NCBI GenBank assembly: GCA_017534835.1
Contig: JAFXVT010000045.1
Coordinates: 1-64,000, forward strand
Reading direction: 5' to 3'
Length of the DNA: 64,000 bases
Source: Ruminococcus sp.
GTDB lineage: Bacteria; Bacillota; Clostridia; Oscillospirales; Ruminococcaceae
In this document: one piece after another, positions 7,608 through 14,184 of the stretch
Layout of the letters: each line of letters begins with the position of its first letter
Position numbering within the stretch: position 1 is the first letter of the stretch
Translations under genes and position numbers: made by a program
Notes under the pieces: model-generated
Databases searched by the model: none
What the model was told of the DNA's origin: nothing
What the model saw: only the letters and a program-made list of their open reading frames with translations

Positions 7608-8297
7608 TCAGAGTTCATTCAGCTTTCCGTCCACGAAGTAATAAATATTCTCTTTTTTGTATCCGTATTTCGAGTTCGGGACGCTGATATGCGGCTCAAA
7701 AGTGAAATAATCCACTGACGAAAGCAGTGCAGTGTTGCCATTTTCGATGTAAATACGGTCGTTTTTGTCCTTTACGATCGAGTGACCGAGATTGCCGAGA
7801 AAGTCAAGGTTGATAAATCCGCGATTAGTTATTAGCTGATTGATATGGAAATACAGTTCCTCAAATGTGGTCTGCGGAGTCGCAAAGCTGAGCAGTTCAG
7901 CGTGAAGTTTCTCCTCCATAAGCAGACCGTTCCGCCACTCATCGCTGCGGATACTGCTTATATCATCAACTACTTTGCCGTCCTCGAGAATTATCGTTCT
8001 TGCGTAGTCGCCCCATATATTATCATTCTGCGGACTGAGATCGATCGTTATGATGTCATCCGGAGCGATAAGTCGGTCGGAGGTCACATACTCCCTGCCG
8101 GAGACTGATACTGTGGTCTCGTCACCTGAGAAAACAAATGCACCAATGTCCCAGTACCAGAACGAATCTGCTCCTAAGGCAAGCATTTTATCCTCGCAGA
8201 GGCGTCGCACCTCGGTCAGCTTCATACCTGCATGGATCTCATTTTTTATGTATTCTATCGTGTTTTTCGCTATTTTCTGCACTTCGGAGTATTTCAT
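7608..8297 (-). CDS. M24 family metallopeptidase-like protein (Xaa-Pro peptidase/creatinase fold)
   Basis: A 229-residue 'pita-bread' fold protein. Metal-ligand positions of the family are visible: Asp in TIDLSPQ, Asp in WGDYART, His in GNLGHSI and Glu in TFEPHIS. It lacks the extra N-terminal domain of true Xaa-Pro aminopeptidases, so it is a short single-domain form. First gene of the M24-GyrI-SDR-DUF1835 operon, with promoter at 8341-8369. The ribosome site is GGAAGAAGGCG. Whether it is a peptidase or acts on another C-N bond is not clear from sequence. Confidence 0.8.
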   Translation of the reverse strand: MKYSEVQKIAKNTIEYIKNEIHAGMKLTEVRRLCEDKMLALGADSFWYWDIGAFVFSGDETTVSVSGREYVTSDRLIAPDDIITIDLSPQNDNIWGDYARTIILEDGKVVDDISSIRSDEWRNGLLMEEKLHAELLSFATPQTTFEELYFHINQLITNRGFINLDFLGNLGHSIVKDKNDRIYIENGNTALLSSVDYFTFEPHISVPNSKYGYKKENIYYFVDGKLNEL

Positions 8298-8340
8298 AAC
8301 AAACGCCTTCTTCCTATTCCGAGGTAATTCCGATAACTAC

Positions 8341-8369
8341 ATTCTATCATTTTATCTGCAATAATGCAA
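8341..8369 (-). promoter_or_regulatory. Promoter of the M24-GyrI-SDR operon
   Basis: Minus strand TTGCAT (8364-8369), 17 bases, TAGAAT (8341-8346). Confidence 0.6.
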
Positions 8370-8417
8370 TGGTCAGTTGAAGAAATAATTGCTGATCCGG
8401 TGTTATAAATGAAGAAT

Positions 8418-8454
8418 CCCTATAATCAGGCACAAATTTGCTCTGATTACAGGG
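8418..8454 (-). terminator. Hairpin after the small HTH gene
   Basis: A 12-bp stem with one mismatch (8418-8429 with 8443-8454). On the minus strand it is followed by ATTCTTCATTT, a weak T-tract. It lies 7 bases downstream of the HTH gene. Confidence 0.5.
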
Positions 8455-8460
8455 ACATTG

Positions 8461-8703
8461 TTATTTTATTTCCTGTTCAAGATCATCAAACAGGTCAGAA
8501 TCGAAGAAGTGCCTAAGAGAAATATCAAGCCCGTCGCAGATTTTCTTAATGGATACTACTCCGGGATTCTGACTTTTTTCATTCAGCATACTATACACAG
8601 TTGAAGGCGAAACACCCGAACTGTTTGCAAGTGCATTTATTGCAATGCCATGCTCTTCACACAGCTCTATTATTCTTTTTGCGACAGCTTCTTTAGCATT
8701 CAT
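8461..8703 (-). CDS. Small XRE-family HTH transcriptional regulator
   Basis: An 80-residue protein that is almost entirely a helix-turn-helix domain: RIIELCEEHGIAINALANSS, then GVSPSTVYSMLNEKSQNPGV as turn and recognition helix, and the common tail KICDGLDISLRHFFDSDLF. The ATG at 8701-8703 has GGAG 8 bases upstream; the longer frame runs into the promoter region. It is divergent from a SLOG-type gene, and the 140-base gap holds three copies of GGGATATATCG, its probable operators. Confidence 0.9.
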   Translation of the reverse strand: MNAKEAVAKRIIELCEEHGIAINALANSSGVSPSTVYSMLNEKSQNPGVVSIKKICDGLDISLRHFFDSDLFDDLEQEIK

Positions 8704-8722
8704 TACAATCACTCCAGCGTTT

Positions 8723-8821
8723 GGGATATATCGTATATTTAATATTACCAAACATTGAAATCAAATGTATGGGATATATCGCAAATCTGATTGAAACGTG
8801 TTATAATATACGATATATCCC
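8723..8821. promoter_or_regulatory. Three GGGATATATCG operator-like sites in the divergent HTH/SLOG promoter region
   Basis: GGGATATATCGTAT (8723-8736) and GGGATATATCGCA (8771-8783) are direct copies; ATACGATATATCCC (8808-8821) is the inverted copy. The third overlaps the likely -10 region of the plus-strand gene (TATAAT at 8802-8807). The arrangement suits cooperative repression of both directions by the small HTH protein. Confidence 0.65.
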
Positions 8822-8843
8822 ATATTATGAAAGAGTGATTTTT

Positions 8844-9329
8844 ATGACTTGTACAATCATATCAACAGGAGAGGAACTGAAGCTCGTCTGCAAAAATGAA
8901 AATGAACCTCCATATCCCGAGATAAAAGCAAAGCTCCGTGAAAAAATATGGGAGCTTTACTGCAAGGGATATGACAGGTTCTGGGTAAACTGCGAGTATG
9001 GAGTGCCGCTGTGGTGCGGAGAGATAATAACAGCATTGGCTATGTACAACGACATCGAGCTGAACATCGCCATGCCCTATGAGGAACAATCTACAAACTG
9101 GGTTGAGGAGCACCGTGACCGCTTTTTCAGACTTCATGCCGAATCGGATAATGTTGCGATCGTTTCACATCACTACACCGATAAATGCTATGACCTCGCA
9201 GATGAGCATATGATAGATGATTCCGACCTGCTGCTTGTAGTCGGAACACACACTGATTGCTACGGAGCTTACTACGCAAAAGAGAATGGTATAAAAGTCG
9301 AGCGGTTATTATTCACGCTGCCGTATTGA
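8844..9329 (+). CDS. SLOG-family (DUF1273/YpsA-like) protein
   Basis: A 161-residue Rossmann-like protein. Typical elements are CTIISTGEELKL at the start, GYDRFWVNCEYGVPLWCGEI (the family's G-D-x-F-x-x-G-x-A-x-G-x-D region in altered form), ITALAMYNDIELNIAMPYEE, and DDSDLLLVVGTHTDCYGAYY. SLOG domains bind nucleotides or nucleic-acid-derived ligands and recur in conjugative elements and defence systems. The ATG at 8844 follows AAGAGTGATTTTT, a weak ribosome site; the longer frame overlaps the operators. Pairing with a dedicated HTH repressor suggests a controlled, possibly stress- or phage-related role, which is inferred. Confidence 0.75.
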   Translation: MTCTIISTGEELKLVCKNENEPPYPEIKAKLREKIWELYCKGYDRFWVNCEYGVPLWCGEIITALAMYNDIELNIAMPYEEQSTNWVEEHRDRFFRLHAESDNVAIVSHHYTDKCYDLADEHMIDDSDLLLVVGTHTDCYGAYYAKENGIKVERLLFTLPY

Positions 9330-9354
9330 AAACCGCATATATCTGTGCTATAAT
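9326..9354 (+). promoter_or_regulatory. Promoter of the MATE exporter
   Basis: TTGAAA (9326-9331), 17 bases, TATAAT (9349-9354), overlapping the end of the SLOG gene. Confidence 0.75.
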
Positions 9355-9377
9355 GTATAGGCTAAGGAAGTGCTTAT

Positions 9378-10832
9378 ATGGAAAAAGGACAGATAGATTT
9401 TGCAAAAGACAGCGTATGGAAAATGATATTCAGGCTTGCGCCGCCCGTTATGGCTGCACAGCTCATACAGGCGCTGTATAACATCGTTGACAGCTTTTTC
9501 ATCGGCAGGTGCTCGGAGGAAGGACTCACGGCACTGTCCATAGTTTATCCCTTACAGCTTCTGATGATAGCTCTTGCTGTGGGTTCGGGAGTCGGCATTA
9601 ATACCGCAATGGCATTCTTCTCCGGAATAAAAAAGGAGAAACGTGCCGCCGAGACCGCAGGCGTGGGAACTCCGCTTGCATTTGTGCTCTGGCTGATTTT
9701 TGCGCTGATATGCTATCTGATAATGCCGTTTTATGCGAGGATCTCCACGGATTCAGAGATGATACGTGCCGATGTAGTGCGGTACGGAAGGATAGTCTGC
9801 GTATTCAGCTTCGGACTTTTCTTCGAGAGTATATGGACCAAAATCCTGCAATCCAAGGGCAATATGAAGCTGCCCATGACAGCTCAGATAATTGGTGCGG
9901 CAGTAAATATCGCACTCGATCCGCTGCTTATATTCGGCTGGCTCGGACTGCCGAAGCTTGGGATAACAGGTGCGGCAATATCCACCGTTATAGGTCAGAC
10001 AGCCGCCGCAGTCATCGTAATGAAGCAAGGCTTCTACAAGCCCCCTGCGCTGAAAAAATACTGGGTGAACATAAGGAACATTTACAGACTGGGTACGCCG
10101 AATATCCTTATGCAGTCTGCTTACACCTTCTATATTTTCGGACTGAATATGATACTTGCCACATTCTCGGATCAGGCAGTGACAGTCCTCGGTCTTTACT
10201 ACAAATGGCAGACCTTCTTCTTCATACCTCTCGGCGCGTTGCAGACCTGCATAGTCCCCATGATAAGCTTCAATTACGCTCAGCAGAACACAAAACGCTG
10301 CCGCAGTATCCTGTGGGACTCCTTCATCGCAGGCGCTGTTCTGATGGGAATGGGAACGTTGTGCTTCCTGTTCATTCCGTCCCAGATGATACGCTTTTTC
10401 TCTCGCGACAGCGAAGTCCTGAGAATAGGCGTTCACGGCTTCCGCATAATCGGACTCAGCTTTGTACCTATGGCGGTATCCCTGCTGTTTCCCGTGTTTT
10501 TTCAGGCAGTGGGAAGTCCCTTCAAAAGCTCCGCCCTCACCGTGATACGGACCGTTTTCCTGTTTGTTCCGCTGGGCTGGCTGTTCGCAAGATTCGGACT
10601 TTACTACTTCTGGCTGACATACCCCATAACCGAGATAATGACCTCTGCCGTTGGATTTGCCATGTTCAGCAGATTCGGCAGAAACAGAACAACACCGCCT
10701 GCAAGGTTTAAGCCGGCAGGGCGTTGTTTTGGTAAGTGTTACAAATCAGATGATCTGCGGAGCACGGAAACAATTCGCGGCTCAGAAAAACTGAACCGCA
10801 GCGCGGTGTCCGCGCTGCCAATTTCGCGCTGA
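9378..10832 (+). CDS. MATE family efflux transporter with an odd C-terminus
   Basis: A multidrug/Na+(H+)-antiporter of the MATE family with about 12 membrane helices over residues 15-430. Family features include APPVMAAQLIQALYNIVDSF, IGRCSEEGLTALSIVYPLQL, GAAVNIALDPLLIFG and TPNILMQSAYTFYIF. The start has AAGGAAG 7 bases upstream. After about residue 437 the sequence becomes hydrophilic and non-family-like (RTTPPARFKPAGRC to the end) and runs through a terminator-like hairpin and a copy of the 28-bp repeat at 10772-10799. The natural stop was therefore probably lost by a point change or frameshift near 10680. Transport should still be possible. Confidence 0.85.
   Translation: MEKGQIDFAKDSVWKMIFRLAPPVMAAQLIQALYNIVDSFFIGRCSEEGLTALSIVYPLQLLMIALAVGSGVGINTAMAFFSGIKKEKRAAETAGVGTPLAFVLWLIFALICYLIMPFYARISTDSEMIRADVVRYGRIVCVFSFGLFFESIWTKILQSKGNMKLPMTAQIIGAAVNIALDPLLIFGWLGLPKLGITGAAISTVIGQTAAAVIVMKQGFYKPPALKKYWVNIRNIYRLGTPNILMQSAYTFYIFGLNMILATFSDQAVTVLGLYYKWQTFFFIPLGALQTCIVPMISFNYAQQNTKRCRSILWDSFIAGAVLMGMGTLCFLFIPSQMIRFFSRDSEVLRIGVHGFRIIGLSFVPMAVSLLFPVFFQAVGSPFKSSALTVIRTVFLFVPLGWLFARFGLYYFWLTYPITEIMTSAVGFAMFSRFGRNRTTPPARFKPAGRCFGKCYKSDDLRSTETIRGSEKLNRSAVSALPISR
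10772..10816. repeat. Palindromic repeat, copy 1 (REP-like)
   Basis: A 28-base unit (10772-10799) is repeated exactly at 10978-11005 and can fold by itself (GCGGCTCAG/CTGAACCGC). It is followed by a second palindrome AGCGCGG-TGT-CCGCGCT (10800-10816). The 19 bases 10801-10819 recur inverted at 39994-40012, about 29 kb away. Confidence 0.7.
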
Positions 10833-10891
10833 TAGTACTGCTGTGACGGAAGCACCTATCCGCGAGCCTGCATTATTTGATTAATAAAAAA

Positions 10892-10914
10892 CGCGCTTCG
10901 GAAACCGAAACGCG
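10892..10914 (-). terminator. Minus-strand terminator-like hairpin
   Basis: Stem CGCGCTTCGG/CCGAAACGCG (one mismatch) with a 3-base loop. On the minus strand it is followed by TTTTTTATT. It could back up termination of the tRNA transcript. Confidence 0.6.
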
Positions 10915-10981
10915 ATTCGTTAGCGCAATGCGCTGTGTATGTGTTGCAATTTAGATACGATATGAAACGCGGAAAAAAATT

Positions 10982-11006
10982 CGCGGCTCAGAAAAACTGA
11001 ACCGCG
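10982..11006 (-). terminator. Terminator of the tRNA-Thr transcript (repeat copy 2)
   Basis: Near-perfect 10-bp stem CGCGGTTCAG/CTGAGCCGCG (minus strand) with a TTTTT loop, then AATTTTTTT. It lies 24 bases after the 3' end of the tRNA and is the second copy of the 28-base repeat (10978-11005). Confidence 0.75.
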
Positions 11007-11030
11007 AAACTGCGTGCGCCCGCTCGGCGC

Positions 11031-11106
11031 TGGAGCTTGTGACGGGACTCGAACCTGCGACCTGCTCATTACGAATGAGCTGCACTACCAACTGTGCTAC
11101 ACAAGC
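11031..11106 (-). tRNA. tRNA-Thr (anticodon CGT)
   Basis: A complete 76-base tRNA with encoded CCA. The acceptor stem GCTTGTG pairs with CACAAGC. The anticodon arm is GCTCA-TTCGTAA-TGAGC, giving anticodon CGT for ACG codons, and the T-arm contains GGTTCGAGTCC. It is transcribed on the minus strand downstream of a truncated copy of itself and ends in a strong terminator. Confidence 0.95.
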
Positions 11107-11165
11107 ATTATTAAATTTTTGAATTTGTAAGGTGCTGCACGGTTGTCGCTTTATTTTCAGTCCGA

Positions 11166-11213
11166 GACCTGCTCATTACGAATGAGCTGCACTACCAACT
11201 GTGCTACACAAGC
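11166..11213 (-). pseudogene. Truncated tRNA-Thr copy (5' 48 nt)
   Basis: The first 48 bases of the intact tRNA-Thr, through the anticodon arm and variable-loop start, are repeated here without a mismatch. After this the sequence changes to TCGGACTGAAAATAAAGCG, with no T-arm or 3' acceptor strand, so it cannot be a functional tRNA. It lies 59 bases upstream of the intact copy and directly behind the promoter. Confidence 0.9.
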
Positions 11214-11246
11214 ATTTTGCAAAGATCAATAATCAATTGCATACTA

Positions 11247-11275
11247 ATTATACATCAGAACGCCCGTGTTGTCAA
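11247..11275 (-). promoter_or_regulatory. Consensus promoter of the tRNA-Thr transcript
   Basis: Minus strand TTGACA (11270-11275), 17 bases, TATAAT (11247-11252), a perfect sigma-A match. Transcription would start near 11240 and pass through the truncated copy before the intact tRNA. Confidence 0.85.
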
Positions 11276-11324
11276 GACCTACTTATCAAAAAAATCCAGG
11301 TTATGAAAAGCTGCTCCATAAAAA

Positions 11325-11351
11325 AACGATGCCGCATTGAGCGGCACCGTT
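11325..11351 (-). terminator. Terminator of the lipoprotein operon
   Basis: Stem AACGGTGCCGC/GCGGCATCGTT on the minus strand with loop TCAAT, followed by TTTTTATGG. It ends the transcript of the two genes at 11364-12453. Confidence 0.8.
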
Positions 11352-11363
11352 CTGTTTTTGGCA

Positions 11364-12050
11364 TTAAGAATCATAAAAACTGTCAACTATATATACCGTA
11401 TTCTGGCAGTATTCCGTGTAATTCTGCTCAGTGGCATCAGAAAAGGTGTTCAAGTACCACTCCTTCAGCCAGCTTTCCACGTCTTCAGGCAGCGGCTCTA
11501 CTCTGCCACTTATAGTAAAAGGTTTCGGTTTGTACTGCTCAAGCTCCTCGTCGGTGAGCCCCTCGACTCTTTTCTCCCTATACAGGTCCCATTTTTTTAC
11601 AGTCTCTTCAACTATAATTGAATTTGCATTATCCGCACCGAAAACGAGGCTAATGTTACCTACGTCCATGGGAAAGAATCTCATCCTGTATATACTCATT
11701 CCACTTTCAGAATCACCGAAGGTAGTGACATCAGAAAGTGTACCGATACAGCTGTAAAATCCGTCAACCTCTCCGGAAACGGTATCTCCGGGTTTAAAAT
11801 CCATAGGATCGCAGTTATCATCACTAAGATTATGATTTACACCGGTGAGGGCTGTCTTTGTGACCCAATCTTCCGTAGTTGCTTCAGTTGTAACCGGCTC
11901 AGTCTTGACCGTTTCGGCAGCAGTCTTCTCCGCGGCAGTGGGAGTTTCTGATTCGGCGGGAGCGGAAGAACTGCCGGGATCGCCACCGCAGCCTGCGACA
12001 CCTCCGCAGAGCAACGCGACTGACAGAGCTAATGCTAAGGATCTTTTCAT
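11364..12050 (-). CDS. Putative lipoprotein of unknown function
   Basis: A 228-residue exported lipoprotein. The signal MKRSLALALSVALLCGGVAGC ends in a VAGC lipobox, followed by a Ser/Thr/Glu/Ala-rich linker to about residue 75. The folded part (LTGVNHNLSDDNCDPMDFKP, GDTVSGEVDGFYSCIGTLSD and WDLYREKRVEGLTDEELEQY) is not recognised; the GDTVSGEV stretch suggests a small beta-barrel. The ATG at 12048 has AAGGTG 8 bases upstream, and an in-frame extension overlaps the preceding gene. It is second in an operon behind a small membrane protein. Confidence 0.8.
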   Translation of the reverse strand: MKRSLALALSVALLCGGVAGCGGDPGSSSAPAESETPTAAEKTAAETVKTEPVTTEATTEDWVTKTALTGVNHNLSDDNCDPMDFKPGDTVSGEVDGFYSCIGTLSDVTTFGDSESGMSIYRMRFFPMDVGNISLVFGADNANSIIVEETVKKWDLYREKRVEGLTDEELEQYKPKPFTISGRVEPLPEDVESWLKEWYLNTFSDATEQNYTEYCQNTVYIVDSFYDS

Positions 12051-12057
12051 ACTAATT

Positions 12058-12453
12058 TCACCTTTTCTTTCTGACGATATTTCCGTGTTCGTCCATCTCG
12101 AACCTGCTTGCAAATTTCGGATTTATCGCGGTTATTCTGTTGAATTCATTCGGGTGATCTTCACAGTATTTCTGTGCGATGTTTGGGCTTTTTCTCAGAC
12201 CACTATCCTTTTCCTTTTCAGCGAGCTTAGGGAGCAGCTTATCGTTATAAATAAATATGTCAAACAGAGTAAGAGCAAGAATAATGATAAAAGTCAGAAG
12301 ACTGCTAACCGAAAAATCCGCTAACATTGCTATTCCGGAAACGAGTACTGCTATAATGAGTATGGCAACAGCAAATAGGTTGAGCTGCGAAAGCAGCGTT
12401 GCTGTAGGAGAATACGGATATTTATTATGGTATATAAAAATCATCTTTTTCAC
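12058..12453 (-). CDS. Small membrane protein of unknown function
   Basis: A 131-residue protein with two hydrophobic helices at about 22-45 (LLSQLNLFAVAILIIAVLVS) and 50-70 (LLTFIIILALTLFDIFIY). A charged cytoplasmic tail follows (LPKLAEKEKDSGLRKSPNIA ... NIVRKKR). It resembles no named family to me. It is transcribed from the promoter at 12596-12624 together with the downstream lipoprotein, whose start lies 7 bases past its stop. Confidence 0.75.
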   Translation of the reverse strand: MKKMIFIYHNKYPYSPTATLLSQLNLFAVAILIIAVLVSGIAMLADFSVSSLLTFIIILALTLFDIFIYNDKLLPKLAEKEKDSGLRKSPNIAQKYCEDHPNEFNRITAINPKFASRFEMDEHGNIVRKKR

Positions 12454-12595
12454 ACTCCAATAACAAAAAATGTGCAGCCAAAGCTACAAACCGAATAATG
12501 TATAAATCCGATCGCTGCCGCACGATCTTTACATTGTCGGTCAGAAGATAGTCGCATTGCACGGTATATCTTTCATTGGCGATCTTCACATAAAT

Positions 12596-12624
12596 ATTAT
12601 ACTACGGCACAGAGAAATTGTCAA
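12596..12624 (-). promoter_or_regulatory. Promoter of the membrane protein/lipoprotein operon
   Basis: Minus strand TTGACA (12619-12624), 17 bases, TATAAT (12596-12601). About 140 bases of leader precede the first gene; I see no known riboswitch in it. Confidence 0.8.
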
Positions 12625-12661
12625 GCATTTTCTTTTGTGTACTGAGTGGAGCCGGCTGTGG

Positions 12662-12690
12662 TTGACAATATAAGTGCAAAATGGTAAAAT
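12662..12690 (+). promoter_or_regulatory. Promoter of the P-loop kinase-like gene
   Basis: TTGACA (12662-12667), 17 bases, TAAAAT (12685-12690). Confidence 0.75.
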
Positions 12691-12714
12691 CAGGTAAAAG
12701 GCAGGAGGGACGAT

Positions 12715-13383
12715 ATGAAAATAGAGAACAACATACTTCGCTATTATCTGCGGAACGTTTACTTCATCACGGGCACGGCATATGCCGGAAAATCAACAGC
12801 TGTGAAGCTGCTTGCGGAGCGGTGCGGACTCATATTTTGCGGAGAGAATTATTTTACGGAGGTCACGGATAAGGTGGCAGAGCCGTCGGTGCAGCCGGAC
12901 CTTTGTTATATAAAGTCCCTTACGGATTTTAGGGACTTTGTGACACGCACGCCCGAGGAATACGAGCGCTGGATGTATAACACAGGCAGAGAAGCAGCCG
13001 GATTCGAGGTAGCGGAGCTGATAGCGCTCGGTGCGAAGGGGAGGGTCATCGCAGACACGAACATACCTCTCGACATTCTGCGTGAAATATCCGATCATGA
13101 CCACGTTGCGGTTATGCTGTCGCCGAAGAGTATGAGCGTGGAGCGCTTTTTTGACCGTTCGGACCCCGAAAAGCAGTTCATACTCAGCACGATCGGGAGC
13201 TGTGAGAACAGCGATGAGGTAATGGCGAATTATCGCCGCGGACTCGAGCTCATCAACAGCAGGGAGCACTACGAGGAATACGCCAGGAGCGGTTTTTTCA
13301 CCCTCGTCCGCGAGGACGACGGCAGAGATACGCGCGAGGAGGTATTTGAAAAGCTTGCACATCACTTCGGCTTTATAGAATAG
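12715..13383 (+). CDS. P-loop nucleotide/small-molecule kinase-like protein
   Basis: A 222-residue protein with a Walker A motif GTAYAGKST near residues 20-28, directly after a hydrophobic strand (NVYFITGTA). This is typical of shikimate/nucleotide-kinase-like ATPases. A second strand (GRVIADTNIPLDIL, about 108-122) could supply the Walker B Asp, and the C-terminal half is helical with many acidic and basic residues. The start has GGAGGG 5 bases upstream. It is alone on its transcript, about 100 bases before the two-component genes. The phosphate acceptor is unknown. Confidence 0.7.
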   Translation: MKIENNILRYYLRNVYFITGTAYAGKSTAVKLLAERCGLIFCGENYFTEVTDKVAEPSVQPDLCYIKSLTDFRDFVTRTPEEYERWMYNTGREAAGFEVAELIALGAKGRVIADTNIPLDILREISDHDHVAVMLSPKSMSVERFFDRSDPEKQFILSTIGSCENSDEVMANYRRGLELINSREHYEEYARSGFFTLVREDDGRDTREEVFEKLAHHFGFIE

Positions 13384-13482
13384 TGAGTTCTTTACGTTCG
13401 GCGAAGAATAATGCCAGTCTGACTTTGTCAGCGGAGCGTGATAAAACAGATCCAAAATGACATCGGAAAGGAAGGTGCGGAT

Positions 13483-14184
13483 ATGCACACAAGCGTACTC
13501 GTTATCGACGATGAGCCTGAGCTCGCGGAATACACGGCTAAATACTTCAACATGTCGGGAGTCCCGACCGAATACGTCCTCAACGCGAAGGACGCTCTCT
13601 GTTTCCTGCGTGAGAATACTTGCTCGCTGGTGCTGCTCGACATAAATCTCGGCACTGATTCAGGCTTTGACCTTTGCAGGGACATACGCTCTGCGATGGA
13701 CGTGCCTATTTTTTTCATAAGTGCGCGTTCATCGGAGGACGATATGCTCCTTGCTCTGAGTATCGGCGGAGATGATTACATCTGCAAGCCGTATTCATTG
13801 GGAGTCCTGCTCGCGAAGGTGAAAGCTGTTCTGAAGAGATATGAGGACAAGCAGAGCAGCTCCGGAAAAACGGCAGATGACTCACTCGTGCAGCTAGGCG
13901 AGGTGCAGTTCGATATGAAAAAAGCAGTGATAATCAGGGACGGAAAGAGCATACCTCTCAAAGCGATGGAGTACAAGCTTCTTGTTTATCTGCTGAAAAA
14001 CAAGGACCGCGTCATCCCGAAGGACGAATTCTTCTCGAAGGTATGGGAGACGGACTGCGTCAGTGACGTGACGCTGAATGTGCACATTCGTCATCTGCGT
14101 GAAAAGATAGAACGTGATGCAGGCTCGCCCGAGGTGATAAAGACTGTCTGGGGCGTTGGATTTATGCTGGAGGACAACAATTGA
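13483..14184 (+). CDS. OmpR-family response regulator (first two-component system)
   Basis: A 233-residue regulator. The receiver domain covers about 3-115, with the acidic pair in VIDDEPE, phosphoacceptor Asp in LVLLDINLG, Thr/Ser in FFISARS and Lys in YICKPYS. The winged-helix output domain covers about 135-230 (IPLKAMEYKLLVYLLKNKDR, NVHIRHLREKIERDAGSPEV, TVWGVGFML). The ATG at 13483 has AAGGAAGG upstream; the longer frame adds 15 residues before the first receiver strand. The next gene's TTG start overlaps its stop, so kinase and regulator are coupled. Likely targets are the adjacent ABC genes. Confidence 0.93.
   Translation: MHTSVLVIDDEPELAEYTAKYFNMSGVPTEYVLNAKDALCFLRENTCSLVLLDINLGTDSGFDLCRDIRSAMDVPIFFISARSSEDDMLLALSIGGDDYICKPYSLGVLLAKVKAVLKRYEDKQSSSGKTADDSLVQLGEVQFDMKKAVIIRDGKSIPLKAMEYKLLVYLLKNKDRVIPKDEFFSKVWETDCVSDVTLNVHIRHLREKIERDAGSPEVIKTVWGVGFMLEDNN

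Noticed and set aside
9710-10711. 333-codon frame overlapping the MATE gene on the same strand
   Set aside because: The translation is rich in Arg, His, Ser and Cys without membrane helices or motifs, while the other frame gives a complete MATE protein.
11107-11165. Integrated element between the two tRNA-Thr copies
   Set aside because: Only 59 bases separate them and no integrase is near, so a local duplication is the simpler reading.
11166-11213. Second functional tRNA-Thr
   Set aside because: The T-arm and 3' acceptor strand are missing.
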